From Acidimicrobiaceae bacterium (GTDB taxonomy: Bacteria > Actinomycetota > Acidimicrobiia > Acidimicrobiales > Salinilacustritrichaceae), in the NCBI GenBank assembly GCA_003476595.1, contig DMTU01000207.1, positions 11,746-17,789 on the forward strand: a DNA stretch of 6,044 nucleotides, read 5' to 3'. Positions within the stretch are counted from its first letter, which is position 1, and each line of letters begins with the position of its first letter. The notes below the pieces were generated by a model that was given only the letters and a program-made list of their open reading frames with translations, searched no databases and was not told the origin of the DNA. A program made the position numbers and the translations under genes. Of the stretch, positions 1-4,750 are shown piece by piece.

Positions 1-125
1 CCGATCGGCGGCGACCGTTCGGCCCGGGGAAGCCGGGACCGCAGACCCTGGGCCCCCATCCGGCGCCGGGCGATGCTGGCCACTGGAGCCGAGTGGCGAT
101 CGTCCACCGGCCGCAGGAGGCAGTG
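1..125. other. Non-coding leader upstream of the stress-protein pair
   Basis: No convincing gene is visible here on either strand. One forward frame is open from base 1 to a TGA at 124-126, but its translation is dominated by arginine, serine and proline and looks like GC-rich noise. The only clear signal is the Shine-Dalgarno sequence at 115-120. A weak DosR-like palindrome lies at 35-48 and is treated as a separate observation. I see no A/T-rich -10 element, so the promoter cannot be placed. The tail of an upstream gene cannot be excluded because the window begins here. Confidence 0.5.
115..120 (+). promoter_or_regulatory. Strong Shine-Dalgarno site for the first stress protein
   Basis: A perfect AGGAGG lies 5 bases before the ATG at 126. 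It decides the start: an in-frame GTG at 93 would add 11 residues (reading AIVHRPQEAV after the initiator) that do not belong to the family's N-terminus, whereas the ATG gives the typical beta-strand start MERIVVGVDGS. Confidence 0.85.
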
Positions 126-557
126 ATGGAACGCATCGTCGTGGGCGTGGACGGGTCCGAGGGCTCGGTCGCCGCCCTGCGCTGGGGGGTCGCCGAGGCC
201 GTCCTGCGCGGTGCCGTGGTCGAGGCCGTCAGCGCCTTCCACGTCCCCTACGTCGGAGCCGCATCGGTGATGCCGCTCATGCTCGACCCCGCGGAGTTCA
301 AGGACGCCGCCGATGCGGTGCTCACCAAGGTGGTGGCCCAGGTCGACGCCGACGGGCTCGTCGAACCGGTCCGCCAGCTCGTGATCGAAGGACCGGCGTC
401 GACCGTGCTGGTCGAAGCGGGTCGCGGCGCCTCCCTGCTCGTCGTCGGCGCCCGGGGTCACGGCGGTCTCGCCGGGATGCTCCTCGGCTCGGTCAGCCGC
501 CAGGTCACCGAGCACGCCACCGTCCCCGTCGTCGTCGTCCCGAAGGAACGGTCATGA
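126..557 (+). CDS. Universal stress protein, single UspA domain
   Basis: This 143-residue protein is one complete UspA domain, the usual family length. It opens with the first beta strand and the nucleotide-contacting aspartate in VVGVDGSEGS (Asp9). It ends with the ATP-binding signature G-x2-G-x9-G-S at residues 108-122 (G108, G111, G121, S122), followed by the last helix and the strand VPVVVVP. The intact signature suggests an ATP-binding cytoplasmic Usp. Proteins of this family act in survival under starvation, hypoxia or other stress, but no precise reaction is known for most of them. The ATG at 126 is chosen because AGGAGG precedes it. The stop overlaps the start of the next gene (ATGA), so the two are almost certainly cotranscribed and translationally coupled. 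The family call is firm; the specific role is unknown. Confidence 0.93.
   Translation: MERIVVGVDGSEGSVAALRWGVAEAVLRGAVVEAVSAFHVPYVGAASVMPLMLDPAEFKDAADAVLTKVVAQVDADGLVEPVRQLVIEGPASTVLVEAGRGASLLVVGARGHGGLAGMLLGSVSRQVTEHATVPVVVVPKERS
543..547 (+). promoter_or_regulatory. Ribosome binding site inside the end of the first usp gene
   Basis: AAGGA lies 6 bases before the ATG at 554, within the last codons of the upstream gene. Together with the 4-base ATGA stop/start overlap it supports the start at 554 and points to coupled translation of the two stress proteins. Confidence 0.6.
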
Positions 558-1378
558 CCACCCTGCGCTTCCTCGTTCCCGTCGACCCGGCCCACCCGTC
601 GATGCCGGCAGCCCAGATCGCCGTCGCGCTCGCGACCCCGGCGACGACCGTCGAGCTGGTGGCGGTCACGACCGCCGGCCTGCCGGCCGAGGTGGTCGAC
701 ACCTTCCTCGCCGAGGAGGCCGGTCGCTTCCCCGGCGCCCCCGTCGAGGTCCGCCGGCTCGAGGGCCCCGGCGTGGTCGACGTCCTCCTGCACCACATCA
801 CGAGCACCGACCCCGATCTGGTCGTGCTCGACAGCCACGGGCGCGGGCCCCTCGGCGAGCTGGTCCTCGGCAGCGTCAGCGCCGACCTGGTGCGCTCGTC
901 CTCCGCGCCCACGCTGCTGATCGGTCCGGCCTGCGAGCCCGTGGGTGAGCTGCGCCGCCTCACCGTCGCCGTGGATGGCTCGTCGGACTCCCTCGGTGCG
1001 CTCGACGTGGCGTCCGGTCTGTCCCGGCGCTTCAGCGTGCCCATCGAGCTCGTCGAGGTCACCGAGGAGATGGCCTACACGAGCGACGTCGCCGAGAGCG
1101 CCGAGCTCCACCGCCTCGCCCTGCGGGTCGATCCGCCGGTGCGCAGCTGGGACGTGCTCCACGGCCACGACGTGCCTCGGGCGCTCATCGACCACGTTCG
1201 CTTCGAGCCGGGCGCCGTACTGGTGCTGGGCTCCCACGGACGCAGCGCCGGTCGCCCGAACGTCCTCGGCGGCACCGCGGCCCGGACCGTCCGGCACTCC
1301 ACGGTCCCGGTGCTCGTGGTGTCGCCGCAGGCGGCCTCCGACGAGGGTCACCACCTCGCCGGAGCCGAGCGACCCTGA
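554..1378 (+). CDS. Tandem universal stress protein, two UspA domains
   Basis: This 274-residue protein holds two UspA domains in one chain, roughly residues 1-125 and 133-258. Domain 1 begins LRFLVPVDPAHPS and carries D93-SH-G96-x9-G106-S107, so the first glycine of the G-x2-G-x9-G-S signature is aspartate. Domain 2 begins LTVAVDGSSDS (Asp140) and carries G226-SH-G229-x9-G239-G240, so the final serine/threonine is glycine. Each half therefore departs from the consensus at one position, and domain 1 also lacks the usual VDGS turn. Nucleotide binding may be weakened or confined to one half, but that is inference. Two-domain Usps are common in actinobacteria and are thought to mimic the usual homodimer. 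The gene is coupled to the single-domain usp upstream. It ends 22 bases before the convergent end of glgP. The protein is presumably cytoplasmic: I see no signal peptide or membrane segment. Confidence 0.92.
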   Translation: MTTLRFLVPVDPAHPSMPAAQIAVALATPATTVELVAVTTAGLPAEVVDTFLAEEAGRFPGAPVEVRRLEGPGVVDVLLHHITSTDPDLVVLDSHGRGPLGELVLGSVSADLVRSSSAPTLLIGPACEPVGELRRLTVAVDGSSDSLGALDVASGLSRRFSVPIELVEVTEEMAYTSDVAESAELHRLALRVDPPVRSWDVLHGHDVPRALIDHVRFEPGAVLVLGSHGRSAGRPNVLGGTAARTVRHSTVPVLVVSPQAASDEGHHLAGAERP

Positions 1379-1400
1379 GCGGGACCCCGGACAGGAAGGC

Positions 1401-3926
1401 CTAGGCCCAGGCCACCCGGCCCATCTCGGCGCTGGCCGCCAGGTCCTGGTGGACGGGCAGCACGCGCACGGTGAACCCGTAGCGGCCGGCCGCGTCGCAG
1501 GCGAACCCGCCCCGGTAGCGGACGTGGGCGTCGTCGACCCGCTCGACCTCGGTCATCGCGATGGTCTGGGGGTGCTCGATCTCGTCGCCCTGGCCGACGA
1601 TGCCGTGCACCAGCTGGACCTCGACGTCGTCGCCGGAGAGCGAGCCGAGCGAGACCACGGCCTCCACGACCCGCTCGTCGCCGATGCCCGGCACGGTGCC
1701 GTCGCTCTCGACGGAGTCGACCCGCACGTCGGGCCATCCGGCCACGATCCGGGCCTTCCAGCTCGAGATCTCCTTGGCGCGGCGGTGGTCGTCGGCGTCC
1801 AGGTCGTCGGCGTGGGCGGCCGCCGGTTCGTACAGGGCCGTGGTGTAGTCCTTGACCATCCGTGACGCGGAGAGGAAGGGACCGAGCCCGGACAGGGTGG
1901 TCTTCATGCGTCGCACCCACCGGCGCGGGAGGCGACCCCCGGAGCGGTCGAAGTAGAGCGGGATCACCTCGCGCTCGAGGAGGTCGAACAGCGAGTTGGC
2001 CTCGATCTCGTCGCGCCGGGCGGTGTCGGCGACGTTCTCGGCCGAGGAGATGGCCCAGCCGTTCTCGCCGTCGTAGCACTCGTCCCACCACCCGTCGAGG
2101 ATCGACAGGTTGAGCTGGCCGTTGAGGGCGGCCTTCATGCCCGAGGTGCCGCAGGCCTCCTGGGGGCGACGGGGCGTGTTCAGCCACACGTCGCACCCGT
2201 GGTACATGGTGCGGGCGATGGCGATGTCGTAGTCGTCGAGGAACACGAAGCGGTGCCGGATGGCGGGGTCGCTCGAGTAGGCGACGATCTGGCGGATCAT
2301 CTCCTTGCCCTGGTCGTCGGCCGGGTGGGCCTTGCCGGCGAAGACGAACTGCACCGGCCGCTCCGTGGACCCGAGGATGGCCTCGAGGCGGTCCCGCTGG
2401 GACAGGAGCAGGGTGGCCCGCTTGTAGGTGGCGAAGCGACGGGCGAAGCCGATGGTGAGCGCCCGCGGATCGAAGACCTCGTCGGCCCAGGCGACGTCGG
2501 AGGGCGCCTGGCCCCGGGCGACGGCCGAGGAGCGGATCTTGTCCCGGACCAGCGCGACGAGGCGGTCCTTGCCCTGCTCCTTGACCCGCCAGATGTCGTT
2601 GTCGGTGGCGTCGTGGATGCGGGCCCACTCGTGGGCGCCGGCCTCGCCCCAGTGCGGGTGCACGTGCCGGGTGAGCAGGTCGTCCATCTCGGAGGAGACC
2701 CACGTGCGGGCGTGCACGCCGTTGGTGATGGCCCCGATCGGGACCTCCTCGACCGGGACCTGGGGCCACAGCGGCTGGAACATCTCGCGGCTGACCTCGC
2801 CGTGCAGCTGGGCGACGCCGTTGGCCCGGGCCGCCAGGCGGAACCCCATGACCGCCATGTTGAACCGGGTCTGGTCGGTGTCGCCGGGCTCGTGGCCGAG
2901 CCCCAGGAGCTGGTCCATGGTGATGCCGGCGTCGGCGGCGAAGCCGGCGAAGTACTTCTCGATGAGCTCGCGCGGGAAGCGGTCGATGCCGGCGGGCACC
3001 GGCGTGTGGGTGGTGAACACCGACCCGCCCCGCACCGCCTCGATGGCCTGCTCGAAGCTCAGGCCGCCGGCCATGAGCTCTCGGATGCGCTCGAGCCCGA
3101 GGAAGCCGGCGTGGCCCTCGTTGGTGTGGAACACCTGGGTGTCGAGGCCCAGGGCGCGCAGGGCGCGGACGCCGCCGATGCCGAGCAGCATCTCCTGACG
3201 GAGGCGGTGCTCGCTGTCGCCGCCGTAGAGGCGGTCGGTGACCGATCGCAGGTCGTCGTCGTTGTCGTCGATGTCGCTGTCGAGCAGGTACAGGTCGGTG
3301 CGACCGACCTCGGCCTTCCACACCTGGGCGGTGAGCGTGCGGCCGCCGAGGTCGACGCGGACGCGCACGCCCTCCTGCAGGGTGAGCGCCATGCCGTACG
3401 GGTCGAGGTTCGGGTAGCGCTGCTCCTGCCAGCCCTCGACGTTGAGCGCCTGGCGGAAGTACCCGTTGCGGTACATGAGCCCGATGCCGATGAGGGGCAG
3501 GCCGAGGTCGCTGGCCGCCTTCAGGTGGTCGCCGGCGAGCACGCCGAGGCCGCCGGAGTACTGGGGGACGGCCTCGGAGATGCCGAACTCGGGGGAGAAG
3601 TAGGCGACGGAGCGGAGCGGGCTGTCGGCCCGGCCCTGGAACCAGGCGTCGCGGGCCAGGTACCGGTCGAGGTCGGAGCTGACCGTCTCCAGGAAGCGCA
3701 GGAAGCCCTTGTCCTGGACGAGCTCGTCGAGGCGGTCCTTGCTGACGCTGCCGAGCAGCCGCACCGGATCGTGGACGACGGCGTCCCACTGGTCGGGGTC
3801 GACCCAGCGGAACAGCTCGCGGGTCTGCACGTCCCACGACCAGCGCAGGTTCATGGCCAGCGCCTCGAGGGGTGCGAGCTCTTCGGGCAGGGTGGGACGG
3901 ACAGTGAAGCTGCGAAGGGCCTTCAT
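1401..3926 (-). CDS. glgP: Alpha-glucan (glycogen/maltodextrin) phosphorylase
   Basis: GlgP (GT35, pyridoxal-phosphate dependent) removes glucose from non-reducing ends of alpha-1,4-glucans with phosphate, giving glucose 1-phosphate in the cytoplasm. The 841-residue length and the start MKALRSFTVRPTLPEELAPL match the actinobacterial DUF3417-containing form (about 860 residues in mycobacteria). The N-terminal DUF3417 region covers about residues 1-120 and includes NLRWSWD. Landmarks follow in order: VAYFSPEFGI near 107-117, HTNEGHA at 267-273, NGVHARTW from 402, the phosphate-site segment RRFATYKRA with R497 and K502, and EACGTSGMKAALNG with E590 and the PLP-binding lysine K598. These align in spacing with Arg569, Lys574, Glu672 and Lys680 of rabbit muscle phosphorylase. 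All key residues are intact. The frame stays open 228 codons upstream of the ATG at 3926, but that part has no family resemblance and overlaps the deaminase gene on the other strand. The Shine-Dalgarno is weak (AGGG, 3 bases from ATG). The gene is divergent from the deaminase and glgE. Confidence 0.95.
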   Translation of the reverse strand: MKALRSFTVRPTLPEELAPLEALAMNLRWSWDVQTRELFRWVDPDQWDAVVHDPVRLLGSVSKDRLDELVQDKGFLRFLETVSSDLDRYLARDAWFQGRADSPLRSVAYFSPEFGISEAVPQYSGGLGVLAGDHLKAASDLGLPLIGIGLMYRNGYFRQALNVEGWQEQRYPNLDPYGMALTLQEGVRVRVDLGGRTLTAQVWKAEVGRTDLYLLDSDIDDNDDDLRSVTDRLYGGDSEHRLRQEMLLGIGGVRALRALGLDTQVFHTNEGHAGFLGLERIRELMAGGLSFEQAIEAVRGGSVFTTHTPVPAGIDRFPRELIEKYFAGFAADAGITMDQLLGLGHEPGDTDQTRFNMAVMGFRLAARANGVAQLHGEVSREMFQPLWPQVPVEEVPIGAITNGVHARTWVSSEMDDLLTRHVHPHWGEAGAHEWARIHDATDNDIWRVKEQGKDRLVALVRDKIRSSAVARGQAPSDVAWADEVFDPRALTIGFARRFATYKRATLLLSQRDRLEAILGSTERPVQFVFAGKAHPADDQGKEMIRQIVAYSSDPAIRHRFVFLDDYDIAIARTMYHGCDVWLNTPRRPQEACGTSGMKAALNGQLNLSILDGWWDECYDGENGWAISSAENVADTARRDEIEANSLFDLLEREVIPLYFDRSGGRLPRRWVRRMKTTLSGLGPFLSASRMVKDYTTALYEPAAAHADDLDADDHRRAKEISSWKARIVAGWPDVRVDSVESDGTVPGIGDERVVEAVVSLGSLSGDDVEVQLVHGIVGQGDEIEHPQTIAMTEVERVDDAHVRYRGGFACDAAGRYGFTVRVLPVHQDLAASAEMGRVAWA

Positions 3927-4019
3927 CGGCCCTGACGGTACCGGTGCACCGTTCCGCGCCGTGCAGCCGCTCCCCTCGAACTGGCAGTCCTGCCGTCGCA
4001 CGAGCCGTACGTTGTCGTC
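3927..4019. promoter_or_regulatory. Divergent spacer between glgP and the deaminase, probable two-way promoter region
   Basis: These 93 bases separate two genes reading outward, so promoters for both should lie here or overlap the gene starts. On the plus strand TACGTT (4008-4013) matches a TANNNT-type -10 box and ends 6 bases before the GTG at 4020, the spacing expected for a leaderless transcript; no good -35 is visible. On the minus strand TACCGT (3940-3935) also fits TANNNT and ends 8 bases before the glgP ATG, again without a convincing -35. A TGA at 3933-3935 closes the deaminase frame upstream. Promoter placement is inference from short matches; the two-way role of the spacer follows from the gene layout. 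Confidence 0.45.
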
Positions 4020-4691
4020 GTGCACGCTGCGGGGCAGGACGGGTGGGACGCGCTCGACGAGATCTGGCGGGAGGCGTTCCGCCAGGCATGGGAAGCGACG
4101 GTGACCGGCAACATCGGTGTCGGCGCGGTCGTGAGCGACGACACCGGTCGCATCGTGGCGGCGAGCCGCAACCGGGTGACCGATCGGGAGGCGCCGATCG
4201 GTGAGCTCGCCGGCACGACGCTCGCCCACGCCGAGATGAACGCCCTGGCCCGCCTGCCCTTCCGAGCCCCCCGGACGCTGGTGCTGACCACGACGCTCCA
4301 GCCGTGCCTGCAGTGCGCCGCAGCCATCCGCATGGGCCCCATCGCCCGGGTGCGGGTCGCGGGCGCCGACCCGCTCTGGGACGGTGCCGGCGCGTTCAGC
4401 CACCTCAACAGCTGGCTGGGCCGCCGGTCCGATGCGCCGGTCGAAGGACCGCGTCGAGACGAGGTGGGCGTCTTCGCCACGCTCCTCGCCCGCGTCGGAC
4501 CGGGCGCGCGGGACCACGTCGAGGAAGGGCTGCGGGCGCGGGGAGAGGGACCGCTGCTCGACCTCGCGGCCCGGGTCCGCGCCGACGGCACGGTCGACAA
4601 ACTGCGTCACGGGTCGGTCACCGCCGCCTTCACCGCGCTGCGCCCCGACCTCCTCGATGTCGTCGACCAGCTCCGCCGCTCGGGCACCTGA
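4020..4691 (+). CDS. Zinc-dependent deaminase of the cytidine/dCMP/TadA superfamily, substrate unknown
   Basis: This 223-residue protein carries the paired zinc signature of the CDA fold: HAE at residues 70-72 (zinc ligand H70, proton-shuttle E72) and PCLQC at 95-99 (zinc ligands C96 and C99). The core strand NIGVGAVV lies at 31-38 and the post-zinc helix reads AAAIRMGPI. Such enzymes hydrolytically deaminate cytosine, adenine, guanine or related bases, free or in nucleic acid. The PCxxC resembles TadA, but glutamine (Q94) stands where TadA-type proteins usually have glutamate, and about 90 residues follow the core (after about residue 130), so tRNA deaminase is not a safe call. The extension is rich in Arg, Ala and Leu and has no motif I recognise. 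GTG 4020 is the first usual start codon after an in-frame stop at 3933; no Shine-Dalgarno precedes it. The gene lies between divergent glgP and codirectional glgE, 59 bases before the latter. The fold is firm; function and substrate are open. Confidence 0.85.
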   Translation: MHAAGQDGWDALDEIWREAFRQAWEATVTGNIGVGAVVSDDTGRIVAASRNRVTDREAPIGELAGTTLAHAEMNALARLPFRAPRTLVLTTTLQPCLQCAAAIRMGPIARVRVAGADPLWDGAGAFSHLNSWLGRRSDAPVEGPRRDEVGVFATLLARVGPGARDHVEEGLRARGEGPLLDLAARVRADGTVDKLRHGSVTAAFTALRPDLLDVVDQLRRSGT

Positions 4692-4709
4692 CCGGGAGCA
4701 ATGACCCGG
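4692..4709 (+). terminator. Weak hairpin just after the deaminase stop
   Basis: CCGGG (4692-4696) and CCCGG (4705-4709) can pair around an 8-base loop, directly after the TGA at 4689-4691. The stem has only 5 pairs and no T-run follows, so it is not a standard intrinsic terminator. It may be a weak pause or processing site, or chance in GC-rich DNA. Confidence 0.2.
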
Positions 4710-4715
4710 AACCCG

Positions 4716-4744
4716 TTGTATCGGCGGGGGCAGTCGGGTAGGTC
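4716..4744 (+). promoter_or_regulatory. Candidate promoter for a leaderless glgE transcript
   Basis: TTGTAT (4716-4721) resembles a -35 box. A 17-base spacer separates it from TAGGTC (4739-4744), a partial -10 match that begins TA but lacks the final T. The -10 ends 6 bases before the GTG at 4751, which would put the transcription start at the first base of the start codon. No Shine-Dalgarno sequence stands at the right distance, in keeping with a leaderless message. The match is partial, and readthrough from the deaminase gene is also possible. Confidence 0.35.
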
Positions 4745-4750
4745 TAGTCC

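Noticed and set aside
1..126. Possible tail of an upstream gene whose TGA (124-126) overlaps the usp ATG
   Set aside because: The frame is open for 41 codons, but the residues are mostly Arg, Ser, Gly and Pro with no sign of a fold. Open frames of this length are expected at this GC content.
458..1354. A 298-codon minus-strand frame and a 306-codon plus-strand frame (945-1865) overlapping the tandem usp gene
   Set aside because: Both lack recognisable domains and overlap a gene with two complete Usp domains; the second also runs across the glgP 3' end.
1398..1407. 10-base perfect palindrome GGCCTAGGCC spanning the glgP stop codon
   Set aside because: It has no loop and could not form a stable hairpin. 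It is a short palindrome of a kind expected in GC-rich DNA, with no T-run to make a terminator.
2199..3935. A 578-codon open frame antisense to glgP
   Set aside because: The translation is low-complexity and rich in Val, Gly, Asp and Glu. It mirrors glgP codon bias and shows no domain.
1348..4089. A 913-codon open frame on the minus strand overlapping all of glgP in another frame
   Set aside because: Its translation is dominated by Arg, Pro and Gly with no family motif, while the overlapping frame has every GlgP landmark. Such shadows arise from strong G/C bias at third positions.
3927..4610. N-terminal extension of GlgP by 228 codons
   Set aside because: The frame is open, but the family N-terminus begins at the MKALRSF methionine (3926), and the extension lies antisense to a well-supported deaminase.
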